Assembly: GCF_003858645.1 (NCBI RefSeq)
Contig: NZ_RQJP01000007.1
Span: forward strand, 248,001-312,000
Length of the DNA: 64,000 bases
From: Larkinella knui
GTDB taxonomy: Bacteria; Bacteroidota; Bacteroidia; Cytophagales; Spirosomataceae
Direction of reading: 5' to 3'
The notes below the pieces were generated by a model. It searched no databases. It was given only the letters and a program-made list of their open reading frames with translations, and was not told where the DNA came from. Position numbers and translations under genes: made by a program. Below, one piece after another: positions 7,694-16,991 of this stretch; the stretch's first letter is position 1, and the number at the start of each line of letters is the position of its first letter.

Positions 7694-8017
7694 ATGGAAG
7701 CGACTCTTTTTCGACCCCTTATTGTTCCCGCCAAAACGGCGGTTCTGCTGGTATTTGTCCCTAATGTATTGACGCAGCGGGCCGGAGTCAATCAGTTGCT
7801 GGAACGGGTCGGGGCAGAGTTGGGCGATCTAATTCGAATCACCCGCGTCGACCAGGCGGTTCATCCTGAAGTAGTTAGGAGTTTTGGCGTTCACCAGGTG
7901 CCGTCGTTTATTCTGCTGAAACAAGGGATCGAAATCTGGCGGCAGAATGGTCCGCTGGATTCCCGCGAATTGATCCGACTTCTGTCCGCCCAGTTACGGC
8001 AGGAAGCGGATGCGTAA
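7694..8017 (+). CDS. Thioredoxin-fold protein lacking the CXXC motif
   Basis: A 107-residue protein with the thioredoxin order of strands and helices: beta strand AVLLVFV, then a helix, strand LIRITRVD, helix, VRSFGVHQVPSFILLKQG with the conserved cis-Pro at 70, and a final helix. The place where WCGPC would stand reads VPNVLTQRAG, with no cysteine. It therefore cannot be a thiol oxidoreductase. It may act as a binding or adaptor module. It lies divergent from the PAS kinase/receiver-Crp pair and alone before a strong terminator. Confidence 0.8.
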   Translation: MEATLFRPLIVPAKTAVLLVFVPNVLTQRAGVNQLLERVGAELGDLIRITRVDQAVHPEVVRSFGVHQVPSFILLKQGIEIWRQNGPLDSRELIRLLSAQLRQEADA

Positions 8018-8111
8018 AATAGGGCTAGTTCAATAGAGTACCGGTAGTACCCGTTGTCGAGTGAATCCTGACTTTGCTGTTCGGAAACGTAAAAAAGAAA
8101 GCGTGTTGCGG

Positions 8112-8155
8112 AAAAACCCGGTCGGAGTTCTAAACCACTCCGGCCGGGTTTTCTG
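8112..8155. terminator. Bidirectional intrinsic terminator
   Basis: A stem formed by AAAACCCGGTCGGAG (8113-8127) and CTCCGGCCGGGTTTT (8138-8152), with A-rich and T-rich flanks. It lies between the converging thioredoxin-fold gene and the minus-strand lipoprotein gene and would end both transcripts. Confidence 0.85.
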
Positions 8156-8181
8156 TTTCTGCCTTTTCAGGCCACTTCGCT

Positions 8182-8499
8182 CTAAGAAGAAGGGACGGGT
8201 ACTGGATATTTATTGATATGTTCCCGGCTCCACCCCATCAGTCGGGAGTTGATAAATTTGAGCTTGTATTCTTCGTCAACATCACTTTTGTAGGCCAGTA
8301 CTTCCAGGTGGTTCCCCTTATCATCTTTTGATGAAGAAGCAATCATGTAATCGTCGCCCACAAGCTGGATGACTTGCTCCTTGCTCATTCCGATGGTTAC
8401 TTTTTTCATGGCGGAATTTGCATTCCAGGTAATATGATTAGAAACGCAGGCAGTTAGCAACCACCCCAGACAGTAAATAAGCACTAGATTCTTGTTCAT
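8182..8499 (-). CDS. Small lipoprotein with BamE/SmpA-like motif
   Basis: A 105-residue protein from ATG 8499. The signal peptide ends in a lipobox (LLTAC), so it should be a lipid-anchored envelope protein. The mature part has KKVTIGMSKEQVIQLVGDD, which resembles the helix-entry motif of the SmpA/OmlA/BamE-like fold, followed by short beta strands. BamE-like folds occur in outer-membrane assembly and in many unrelated small lipoproteins, so a Bam-complex role is not shown. It is a single gene between a terminator and the divergent sulfatase gene. Confidence 0.75.
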   Translation of the reverse strand: MNKNLVLIYCLGWLLTACVSNHITWNANSAMKKVTIGMSKEQVIQLVGDDYMIASSSKDDKGNHLEVLAYKSDVDEEYKLKFINSRLMGWSREHINKYPVPVPSS

Positions 8500-8822
8500 A
8501 CGCTTGATTTGTTGTTTTCCTGATAAACGCCAAAGGCTATGTCGTATCATTTTTACTTACGGTATTTTCATTCATAGACGTTCGGAATTCGTTTAACTAT
8601 AAAATCGGGGTGGCGCCGGGGCACGCATGAGCCAGGGACAACGTCGAGTTGCTGGTGTTTTGTGGACACGACAACCTTCGCTGACCCTGTACGCCCGCCC
8701 GTGTATAGCGGCACGACCTCCCTTGAAATTCTTTCGGGGTGCTGCTGATTTATTACGCATTTTCGTGTTTCTTCGAAGCCGAAAACCGTTGGATGACATC
8801 ATTTAAGTTTCGGAAGGAATCT
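8500..8822. other. 323-base divergent intergenic region, GC-rich centre unexplained
   Basis: It lies between the divergent lipoprotein and sulfatase genes and must hold both promoters. The part from about 8605 to 8745 is unusually GC-rich for an intergenic segment. I saw no coding pattern, strong hairpin or known RNA motif in it. Confidence 0.5.
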
Positions 8823-10223
8823 ATGAATAAACCGGGTTTTATGGGCGTCGGTATGATCGGGATCGGGCTACTGGCTTTTTTTAGTGTTGCCTTTGTCGGT
8901 ATTCCGATGGAAAACCCGGTTGGACAGGCGCGCCCAAAGCCCAACATTATTTTCCTGTTGACCGACGACCACCGCTGGGATGCCCTGGGAGCGATGGGCA
9001 ACCCGATTATTCAAACGCCGAATCTGGATGCGCTGGCGAAGGGCGGGATGCTGTTTCAGAATGCTTACGTTACCACGTCGATCTGTTGTGTCAGCCGGGC
9101 GAGTATCCTGAGCGGGCAGTATGAATCGCGGCATAAAATCAATGATTTTGTGACGGATTTTTCGCCGGAAGCCCTTGCCCATACGTATCCGTTGTTGCTC
9201 AAAAAAGCCGGATATACAATCGGATTCGTCGGCAAATACGGTGTTGGCGAGAATCCGCCCGAAAACCAGTATAATTTCTGGGCCTGTAATCGCAAAGGCC
9301 AGCCGCCGTATGAACTGACCGATTCGGGCGGCAAATCGATTCATCATACCGACAGCGTCGGCCACGCCGTCAGCCGGTTTCTGAACGATTTTGCCGGAAA
9401 ACGACCGTTTTGTTTATCGGTTAGCTTCAAGGCTCCGCACGAGCTGGACGGGAATCCGCCCACGTATCCGATTCAGGAGCGGTATCGGGATTTGTATCAA
9501 AACGCCAGAATTCCGGTGCCGGAAACCGCCGATCCCGCCTATTGGAATCGCTTCCCCGACTTTTTTCGTACCGATAAAAACATCGCCCGGGAACGCTGGA
9601 AACCGCTGTTTTCTACGGCCGAACGGCATCAGAAAACCGTGAAAGACTATTACCGTCTCATCACCGGGGTCGATGAGGTGGTTGGCAAGCTGGTGGCTCA
9701 GTTGAAACAGCTGAAGCTGGATCAGAATACCGTTATTCTGTTCATGGGCGACAATGGGTTTTACCTGGGCGAACACGGCCTGGAAGGCAAGTGGTTTGGG
9801 CATGAAGAATCCATCCGGGTGCCACTCATTGTTTATAATCCAGCGTTATCCACCCATCTGAAAGGGATAAAACCAACCCGAATCGCGCTGAATATTGATA
9901 TTGCGCCCACCATTTTAGCGCTTGCGGGCGTCGAAATACCGAAAACCATGCAGGGCCTGGATTTGATGAAAGCTACCAGTCCGGCGCGGACGGATTTCTT
10001 TTACGAGCATACGTTTATGGGCAGCCCGCGACTTCCGAAAGTGGAGGGCGTCGTTACGAAGGATTTCAAATACATGAACTTTATCGAGCACGGTTACGAG
10101 GAACTGTATTCGATTGCGGCCGATCCGCACGAAACGACCAATCTGGCTACCCATCCCGATTATAAATCCAAAATGGACGAACTTCGAAAACGATACCAGG
10201 TTTTGAAACAAACCGTCAAGTAG
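8823..10223 (+). CDS. Secreted sulfatase (arylsulfatase family)
   Basis: A 466-residue protein from ATG 8823, chosen because it starts a signal-anchor/signal peptide (hydrophobic residues 7-28). Alkaline phosphatase-superfamily metal ligands are visible: Asp48-Asp49 in FLLTDDHRWD and the DNG in FMGDNGFYLGEHG. The formylglycine motif reads CCVSR with Cys88 as modified residue; Val replaces the usual Pro or Ala. Modification would need a sulfatase-maturing enzyme, which is not in this window. The length and C-terminal LYSIAADPHETTNLA are typical of sulfatases that release sulfate from polysaccharides or aryl sulfates. Substrate unknown. It is followed 104 bases later by a secreted hydrolase on the same strand. 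Confidence 0.92.
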   Translation: MNKPGFMGVGMIGIGLLAFFSVAFVGIPMENPVGQARPKPNIIFLLTDDHRWDALGAMGNPIIQTPNLDALAKGGMLFQNAYVTTSICCVSRASILSGQYESRHKINDFVTDFSPEALAHTYPLLLKKAGYTIGFVGKYGVGENPPENQYNFWACNRKGQPPYELTDSGGKSIHHTDSVGHAVSRFLNDFAGKRPFCLSVSFKAPHELDGNPPTYPIQERYRDLYQNARIPVPETADPAYWNRFPDFFRTDKNIARERWKPLFSTAERHQKTVKDYYRLITGVDEVVGKLVAQLKQLKLDQNTVILFMGDNGFYLGEHGLEGKWFGHEESIRVPLIVYNPALSTHLKGIKPTRIALNIDIAPTILALAGVEIPKTMQGLDLMKATSPARTDFFYEHTFMGSPRLPKVEGVVTKDFKYMNFIEHGYEELYSIAADPHETTNLATHPDYKSKMDELRKRYQVLKQTVK

Positions 10224-10327
10224 TCGAATGCTGGTTTTTTCGGACTTAACCCGGTAGTAGTGTGGGTATAACGGCTTTCATGCCGAAGACGCCACTGCGC
10301 TCAAAACGCATCTAATTTTCCTGAACT

Positions 10328-12361
10328 GTGATACGTTGCCCCCATCTGTTGCTTCTGTTGCTGGCTGGATTGGTTTTCGATAGTCCCGCTCTTCAGGCGC
10401 GGATTGTCCGAATTGAAATTACCAGCCGTCAATCGCCGACGTTCGAAGGCCGGCTGTTTGGAAAAGTTGGCGCTTATGAAAAACTTCGGGGAAAAGCCTA
10501 CGGCGAACTGGATCCGAACAGCCCCCCGAATGCCGTCATCACCGACCTCCGGCTGGCACCCCGCAACGCCCGAGGGCTGGTGGAATACGCGATGGATATT
10601 TATATTCTGAAACCAATCGACCTGAAGGCGGGAAACCACAAACTTTTTCTGGAAGTCAATAACCGGGGCGGCAAACTTTTTGGTGGGCTGAACAACAGCC
10701 GGGGCGGCAACGACCCGACCACCGCCGACGATGCGGGGGAAGGATTTCTGATGAACCGGGGCTACACGATTGCCTGGAACGGCTGGGATCCTTCAGCTGC
10801 TCCCGTTTCTACTAACCTGACCATCAGCGTCCCTGTTGCCAAACATGCCGATGGGTCAACGATAACCGGTCCTTCGTACGAATACATTTCATTCGATCAG
10901 GCGACGTCGACGACATACGCACTGGCGTATCCGGCGGCAACCCTGGACCAATCCCGGGCCACGCTTACCGTGCGGGATCATTTGCAGGATACGCCAACGG
11001 TGATTCCGGCCGGCGGTTGGGAGTATGTCAACGAGCGGACCATTCGGCTATCACCCGCCGGAACGGCTTTTCGACAAAGTGCGGTGTATGAATTTGCCTA
11101 CATCGCCCGCGACCCCATTGTGGCCGGAATCGGTTTTGCCGCCACGCGGGATTTTGTCTCGTTTTTGCGCTACGCCAAAGAAGATGATTTCGGCCATCCG
11201 AATCCGCTGGCAGACGACGTGCGGTATACGTTCTCGTTTACACTTTCGCAACCCGCCCGGTATCTGAACGACTTTCAGACCCTGGGTTTCAATGCCGATG
11301 AGCAAAACCGGCGCGTGATCGACGGCATGGAAAACTGGCTGGGTGGCGGCAACGGTATTGGCCTGAACGTTCGGTTTGCCCAGCCTTCCCGCACCGAGCG
11401 CAACCGGCAGAACCACCTCTATCCGGAAGGTATTTTTCCGTTTGCCTACCCGGTTTTGACCGATCCATTGACCGGAAAAACCGCCGGTCGGGGGGCGGCC
11501 TGCTCCACGACGGGTACCTGTCCCAAGGTTTTCGAAATCAATTCGGCCAATGAATACTGGGTAAAAGCTGCTTCGCTGCTGCATACCGATCCGAAAGGAA
11601 ATGACCTGCCTGACCCCGAAAATGTGCGTTTTTTTCTGGTATCGGGCGCACAACACGGCACCGGAAACGCGACGACGGCCGGAATCTGTCAGCAAGGGCA
11701 GAATCCAACCAACGCCGAACCGTTGCTGCGGGCGCTCTTCATTGCTTTGGATGAGTGGGTGACCAAGGGAACAAAACCGCCGGACAGCGAGGTTCCGCGC
11801 CGGTCCAACGGTACGGCGGTGGTCGCCATTCCCCAACCCGGTTTGCAAACCGGCCTGGTTCCACAAGCTGATCTGGGCTGGCCGACGATTCCGGGCATAA
11901 CCTATACCGGACTTATTACCACCCGCTACCCGCTTGATTTTGGCCCCGCTTTCGCACAGGGTATTCTGACCCATTTCCCGCCCGACGTATCGGGCCGACC
12001 GGCGTATGTAAACTTTGTGTCCAGGGTCGATCAGGACGGCAATGAAGTGGCCGGAATCCGGCTGCCGCCCGTGGCGGTTCCGGTGGCCACGACCACGGGC
12101 TGGGCCTTGCGACGGGCCGGTTTTGGCGAAAATGAAGGGTGCGAAGGAGCCGGTCAGTTTATTCCGTTCAAGACCACCAAAGCCGAACGCGAGTTGGCCC
12201 GCGACCCGCGATTGTCGTTACAGGAACGCTACCAAACACACGCCAATTACGTCGAAGCGGTTCGGAAAGCCGCCCGAAATCTGGCCAGACGACGCCTGCT
12301 GCTGGATGAAGATGTTCAGAAATACAGCCAGGCCGCCGAAGCCAGTTCCGTTCTGAAGTAG
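10328..12361 (+). CDS. Secreted alpha/beta-hydrolase-domain protein (large, Abhydrolase_10-like)
   Basis: A 677-residue protein with a signal peptide (CPHLLLLLLAGLVF, then ALQA). It starts at GTG 10328; no better ATG is close. The body matches the large alpha/beta hydrolase domain group of about 600-700 residues, with features such as LEVNNRGGKLFGGLNN, ATRDFVSFLRYAKEDD, FVSRVDQDGNEVAGIRLPPVAVP and a His in SGAQHGTG. The activity of this group is poorly defined; esterase activity is a guess from the fold. It may be cotranscribed with the sulfatase, as no terminator was seen in the 104-base gap. Confidence 0.78.
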   Translation: MIRCPHLLLLLLAGLVFDSPALQARIVRIEITSRQSPTFEGRLFGKVGAYEKLRGKAYGELDPNSPPNAVITDLRLAPRNARGLVEYAMDIYILKPIDLKAGNHKLFLEVNNRGGKLFGGLNNSRGGNDPTTADDAGEGFLMNRGYTIAWNGWDPSAAPVSTNLTISVPVAKHADGSTITGPSYEYISFDQATSTTYALAYPAATLDQSRATLTVRDHLQDTPTVIPAGGWEYVNERTIRLSPAGTAFRQSAVYEFAYIARDPIVAGIGFAATRDFVSFLRYAKEDDFGHPNPLADDVRYTFSFTLSQPARYLNDFQTLGFNADEQNRRVIDGMENWLGGGNGIGLNVRFAQPSRTERNRQNHLYPEGIFPFAYPVLTDPLTGKTAGRGAACSTTGTCPKVFEINSANEYWVKAASLLHTDPKGNDLPDPENVRFFLVSGAQHGTGNATTAGICQQGQNPTNAEPLLRALFIALDEWVTKGTKPPDSEVPRRSNGTAVVAIPQPGLQTGLVPQADLGWPTIPGITYTGLITTRYPLDFGPAFAQGILTHFPPDVSGRPAYVNFVSRVDQDGNEVAGIRLPPVAVPVATTTGWALRRAGFGENEGCEGAGQFIPFKTTKAERELARDPRLSLQERYQTHANYVEAVRKAARNLARRRLLLDEDVQKYSQAAEASSVLK

Positions 12362-12480
12362 GGTAAAACCGCGGGGCGTTTGGCGGACGTACCTCCGGCT
12401 GCCGAATGTTCAGCGACCCGCAGCGGCTTTCCGGTTTTGTCCAGAATCGGCTGAGTGATCACCCGCAACCAGTGGATTGA

Positions 12481-13860
12481 TTATTTGAAATATCGATCCG
12501 CAAAAATCAGAAAAGTCGGCCAGTTCGGGCCGGTCGTATGCCCTCCGCTGTGCTGGCGGAAAGCGATGTCGCCGTCGACCAGTGCGGTTTCGATGGGCGG
12601 AAATTCCGTAGTTCCCAGGTCTTTTTTGCCCAGTAATTTATAAACCGGCCCAGCCAAAGCACCCCCCAGAAACATGCCTTTGGCATCGACCCAGTTGCCC
12701 TCCACCTGGGGCGAACCGGAACTGATGAAAACCGGTCGCGGAGCACACAGCGCCACCAGTTCGTGCGCATCGACGGGTAAGTCATTGGGCGTCAGCGGTC
12801 CGGCATACTTGATAAAATTGCCCGCCATCCAGTGGTATTCGGCCGCGGAAGCCACATTTTCGACCTGTTCGCCAAATTTACGGCGGTGAATCTTAACCCC
12901 GCCCTCGCCGGAAGAACCGACAAACGCGATGGCCAGCCGGGGTTCGTACGCCATGGTTACAATGGTAGCTTTGCCATACCGCGAAAGTCCTTCGATGCCC
13001 ACTTTTTTCGGATTCACCGCCTTATCGGTTTCGAAATAATCCAGCGCGCGGCTGGCTCCCCAGGCCCAGGCTCGCAACGCTCCCCAGTCGTCGGGTTTGC
13101 GCGTCTGGCCTTTGTTCAGCAGACCGATGATACCCTGCGTCAACCCCGCACCGTTGTCGGCCTGGTAGCTCGTCGGATACAAAACCGCATAGCCCCAGCC
13201 TTTGGCCAGAAGCTGCTGCTGCCAGGTGGGTTCGGGCTTCGCCGGTGGGGTGGCCGCGGTCGGTGCCGGCAGACGGAAACCGGGTGGAAACCGGAACCCA
13301 TAGCTCATCATGACCGGTACCGGGCCGGGGGCGTTGGCGGGGGTTGAAAGGGTTAGCTCGATGTCGACTTTGATGGCGGGATAGGACGAATTGTCGACAT
13401 GCCCCATCAGCTTTTTCGTAATTACCGGAAAATTCCCGTTCATCTCTTTCGTTTCGCTGGTGACCTCCCAGGTTACTTTCGGAAGGTTTTTCGGCACCCG
13501 GCCGTATATCTCCCGGTCAAAATCCTCCACAATTTCGGGTCGCCGTTGCTGCCACCATTGCTGCGCCGTCGTTACTTTTTTGCCATCTTTCAACACCAGT
13601 GGATCGGGTAAACGGGTGTAGGGCGTCGCCTGCGACTCATCGACGTTGGCGGCATTGGGTGCGCTGGGATTGCCCGACGGACCGGGCCGAAGCGACGTGA
13701 TGTTCAGTTGGTCCAGCATCTTTTTATGATCCTGCTCCGATTGCTTTTGAATAAGCGCCTGAGCGACCATGAACGCTTTTCGGGTAGAATCCTGATCCTG
13801 AGCCGCGGCCTGAAAACCGGTCAGAACGACGAAAGAGAGGAGATAAGCAGCATTTTTCAT
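12481..13860 (-). CDS. CE15-like glucuronoyl esterase / alpha-beta hydrolase
   Basis: A 459-residue protein with a signal peptide (to about residue 21). The catalytic pattern of carbohydrate esterase family 15 is visible: Ser293 in GLSRYGKA (nucleophile elbow), Glu319 in SSGEGG and a histidine pair in RQHSGGH (His437, His441). The N-terminal half carries REIYGRVP and a WWQQRRPEI stretch typical of this group. CE15 enzymes cleave esters between lignin alcohols and glucuronoxylan, which agrees with a plant-polymer-degrading lifestyle. Here the elbow has Leu instead of Cys after the Gly, as in many bacterial members. It converges on the large hydrolase gene at 12361. Confidence 0.85.
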   Translation of the reverse strand: MKNAAYLLSFVVLTGFQAAAQDQDSTRKAFMVAQALIQKQSEQDHKKMLDQLNITSLRPGPSGNPSAPNAANVDESQATPYTRLPDPLVLKDGKKVTTAQQWWQQRRPEIVEDFDREIYGRVPKNLPKVTWEVTSETKEMNGNFPVITKKLMGHVDNSSYPAIKVDIELTLSTPANAPGPVPVMMSYGFRFPPGFRLPAPTAATPPAKPEPTWQQQLLAKGWGYAVLYPTSYQADNGAGLTQGIIGLLNKGQTRKPDDWGALRAWAWGASRALDYFETDKAVNPKKVGIEGLSRYGKATIVTMAYEPRLAIAFVGSSGEGGVKIHRRKFGEQVENVASAAEYHWMAGNFIKYAGPLTPNDLPVDAHELVALCAPRPVFISSGSPQVEGNWVDAKGMFLGGALAGPVYKLLGKKDLGTTEFPPIETALVDGDIAFRQHSGGHTTGPNWPTFLIFADRYFK

Positions 13861-14249
13861 AGGTAGTAAGCGGTATTTAGGAACTGAATAAACGGAATGC
13901 GTTGGGGTTTTGATCCAGATTACGTTCGCTGGGACGACTGCCGAACGATCCGTTCGCGTTTAGCAGAATGGTATTGGTAATGCTGATTTGCCAAAACCGC
14001 AAGAAGGTTCATTTCTGCCCATTTCGCCTTTTTAAAGTCCTGACTAATCTCCTTTTTTTGTAATAATACAAAAATAAAGAGAACCAAAATTCGCAGGGGG
14101 CTGATTCGATGCAACCGATTGCTTTCCATGAAAAAATATGAAAATTCGGGGTGATACCCGCCGGTTTAATCATTTTTATTTTTCCGTAAAGTAGACGTAC
14201 TTCGTATTCAATTTCCCGACACCGGAGTTACGTTTTAAAGAGAAAAACC
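13861..14249. other. 389-base divergent intergenic region
   Basis: An AT-rich stretch between the divergent CE15-like and cytochrome genes. It should hold their promoters. TATTTTTG on the minus strand (14069-14076) fits the -7 consensus but has no -33 partner. No other feature is seen. Confidence 0.5.
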
Positions 14250-16889
14250 ATGTTAAAAATTTCCCTGAGTCTGGTTTATGCTTTCCTGATCCTGATTGCC
14301 CTGATTGGGAAATTGGGCGGTTCTGAACCAACACTAGTCCCAAAACCCGCCGAACCCGCTGTGGGTGGCTGGGCTGATCCTGAAGAACTTCTGATTACGA
14401 ACTTTGCCGGGCCGGATCTAACGCCCAGCCCGGCCTGTCTCGCTGTCGCGCCAACGGGTGAAGTGTATGTAGGGGTGGACATGATCGGATCGTTGGGCAA
14501 AACGCCGGGGAAAGGCTTCATTGTCAAGCTGGTCGATAGCAATAACGACGGCAAAGTCGATCAGCACACCAAATTTGCGATGGCCGATGACCCGCGCGGT
14601 ATCATCGCCAGCGGAGATCAGGTGTTCGTTCTGCACACGACGTTTTCGGCCGAAACCGGAAAAGCCAGCGGCATGGATCTGGTGGTTTTCGAAGATAAAA
14701 ACCACGACGGCCTGGCCGACGGCCCGTCAAAACCGCTCATTCAAAACATCAGCTCCCCGAAATTTCTGCAAAGCCGGGGCACCGACCACGCCACCAACGG
14801 AATCCGGATGGGCATCGACGGCTGGATTTACATTGCCGTCGGCGACTTTGGTTTCCACGACGCCGTGGACCGGAGCGGAAAAAAATTGACCCAACTCGGG
14901 GGCGGTATTGTGCGGGTGCGGCCCGACGGTACTGAAATGGAAGTGTATTCGCACGGGATGCGAAACATTTATGACGTTGCCATCGATCCCTACATGAATA
15001 TTTTTACGCGTGACAACACCAACGACGGCGGGGGCTGGAACATCCGGTTTAGCCATCAGATTCAGTCCGGCGAATACGGCTATCCGGTTCTTTTTAAGGG
15101 CTTTACGGATGAGATTATTCCGGCGCTGGTCGATGTGGGCGGTGGTTCCGGGACGGGTTCGCTGTTCATGGACGATTCGACCTGGCCGGAAAAATACAAC
15201 CACGTTCCGATGATGGCCGACTGGGGACGAAGCCAGCTTTACATTCACCGCGTCACGCCGGACGGCCCGAGTTTCACGCAAAAGGAGGAAGAATTTATCA
15301 AGTTGCCGCAAATTACGGATGTGGACGTCGACGCGTCGGGCCGGATGTACCTGTCGGCCTGGGACGGTGCGGGTTATTCCGGCAATCCGTCCAAAGGCTA
15401 CGTGGTGCGGGTGGTGCCCAAAAGCTGGGAATACAAACCGTTTGCGGATGTCAAAAAAGCATCAGTGAAACAACTGGTTGCGCTGCTGAAATCCGGCAGC
15501 GCCGTGGCGCGTCTGGCGGCCCAGCAGGAATTGCTCTCCCGCCCGAAAGACGCGGCTGACGCTTCCTGGAAACTGGCCGCCGACAAAAGCCTGCCGCTGT
15601 ACGTCCGGGTGGCCGGAATTTTTACGTATGCGCAGGCCGCCGGAACCAGCGGTATTGAAAACCTGGTGAAGCTGACGTCGGAAGCCGATGTCCGGGAATT
15701 TGCCCTGAAAGCCCTGGCCGACCGGAAACCGAACCTCAAAAATGTCCCGATCGAACCGTTTCTCCAGGGATTGAAAGACCCTTCGGAGCGGGTACGGCTG
15801 GCGGCAACCATTGGGTTGGGCCGTTTGGGACGGATTGAAGCGGCTCCGGCTTTGTTGCAGGTGAAAGTGCCGGCTTCGTTTGTTGCTCCGGCGAAAGGCA
15901 CGGAAGGCCCCCACGCGACGCCGAATGCGGCCATTGTTCCTCCACACATGGCGGTGCGGGCACTGGTGAGCCTGAACGCAGTCGATGCGTGTGTGAACGC
16001 GATCGGTACCGAAAATTCAACGATTGCGCTCTGGGCGTTGCGGTATATGCACGATCCGAAAGCCGCAACCGGTTTGATCGCAGCCTATAAAAACGCGAAA
16101 GATGAAGCGCTGAAAAAACAGATACTGACGACTCTATCGCGGCTTTATAAAAAAGAAGCCGATTACGACGGTTCATGGTGGTGGAGTACCCGTCCCGATA
16201 CGCACGGCCCTTATTACAAAGGGATTACGTGGGAATCGTCACCGGTTATCAAAGAGTTGCTGATGCAGGAATGGACGAAAGCCAACGAATCCGGCAAGTC
16301 GTTTTTTGCCGATCTAAACGGTCGGCACCGGATGGAAATCACCGAATTTGGTGGGGAAGAAGTCGTGGCGGCCAACGAAGAAACAAAGGTCGATCTGGAG
16401 AAAATCAGAAACCAGAAAGGCCAGGTTGGAAAAGCGTCGATTGAAGACGTAATGCTGGCAATGGCGAAAATCAAGGGCGACCCGATTCTGGGCAAAACGC
16501 TGTTCACCCAGCAGGGCTGCATTGCCTGCCACAGCCTCAGCAAAAGCGAGCCGATGAAAGGGCCCTTTATGGGCCAAATTGGCTCGATCATGAACCGCGA
16601 ACAGATCGCCGAGTCGATTCTCAAACCGAATGCCTCCATCTCCCAGGGATTTGCCACGGTGTTGATCACGGCCAAAGGCGGTAAAAGTTACATGGGTTTT
16701 GTTTCCGAAGAATCGGCCAGCAAAGTGGTGATGCGCAACATCACCGGCGAAGTATTCACGATCAAAGCCAGCGATATTCTGACGCGCAAAGAGCAAGAAA
16801 CGTCGATGATGCCGTCCGGTCTGGCAAACGCCCTGTCGTACGAAGAATTTGCGTCGCTGATTACGTTTTTGTCACAGCAGAAGAAATAG
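14250..16889 (+). CDS. Beta-propeller/HEAT-repeat dehydrogenase-like protein with C-terminal cytochrome c
   Basis: An 879-residue exported protein with a hydrophobic N-terminal signal (residues 2-20). Residues about 40-400 form a soluble glucose-dehydrogenase-like beta propeller of the PVC-type membrane-bound dehydrogenase group (AVAPTGEVYVGVDMIG, NGIRMGIDGWIYIAVGDFG). Residues about 410-670 are helical HEAT-like repeats (SERVRLAATIGLGRLGRIEAAPALL). The C-terminus has one heme c site, CIACH (Cys757, Cys760, His761). This layout suits periplasmic oxidation of a sugar or other organic compound with electrons passed to cytochrome c. The substrate is not known. A long palindrome follows directly after the stop codon. 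Confidence 0.87.
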   Translation: MLKISLSLVYAFLILIALIGKLGGSEPTLVPKPAEPAVGGWADPEELLITNFAGPDLTPSPACLAVAPTGEVYVGVDMIGSLGKTPGKGFIVKLVDSNNDGKVDQHTKFAMADDPRGIIASGDQVFVLHTTFSAETGKASGMDLVVFEDKNHDGLADGPSKPLIQNISSPKFLQSRGTDHATNGIRMGIDGWIYIAVGDFGFHDAVDRSGKKLTQLGGGIVRVRPDGTEMEVYSHGMRNIYDVAIDPYMNIFTRDNTNDGGGWNIRFSHQIQSGEYGYPVLFKGFTDEIIPALVDVGGGSGTGSLFMDDSTWPEKYNHVPMMADWGRSQLYIHRVTPDGPSFTQKEEEFIKLPQITDVDVDASGRMYLSAWDGAGYSGNPSKGYVVRVVPKSWEYKPFADVKKASVKQLVALLKSGSAVARLAAQQELLSRPKDAADASWKLAADKSLPLYVRVAGIFTYAQAAGTSGIENLVKLTSEADVREFALKALADRKPNLKNVPIEPFLQGLKDPSERVRLAATIGLGRLGRIEAAPALLQVKVPASFVAPAKGTEGPHATPNAAIVPPHMAVRALVSLNAVDACVNAIGTENSTIALWALRYMHDPKAATGLIAAYKNAKDEALKKQILTTLSRLYKKEADYDGSWWWSTRPDTHGPYYKGITWESSPVIKELLMQEWTKANESGKSFFADLNGRHRMEITEFGGEEVVAANEETKVDLEKIRNQKGQVGKASIEDVMLAMAKIKGDPILGKTLFTQQGCIACHSLSKSEPMKGPFMGQIGSIMNREQIAESILKPNASISQGFATVLITAKGGKSYMGFVSEESASKVVMRNITGEVFTIKASDILTRKEQETSMMPSGLANALSYEEFASLITFLSQQKK

Positions 16890-16893
16890 AGGT

Positions 16894-16991
16894 AGTTTAC
16901 GGTTTTCGGTGGCTAACGCATCCCAGCTAACGCAATGCAAAAACGCGCCAGCAAACATGCGTTAGCCACCGAAAACTGTATACCGAAAACT
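16894..16991. repeat. Palindromic repeat (family shared with 37.5 kb)
   Basis: A 20-base perfect core (16902-16921 with 16957-16976) plus outer extensions. The whole element fills the space between the converging cytochrome and 2OG-oxygenase genes; its right end touches the latter's stop codon at 16990-16992. Read in reverse, the loop aligns with that of the 37.5 kb element. Confidence 0.9.

Noticed and set aside
8593-8802. 69-codon minus-strand frame between lipoprotein and sulfatase genes
   Set aside because: Arg-rich translation without any recognisable motif.
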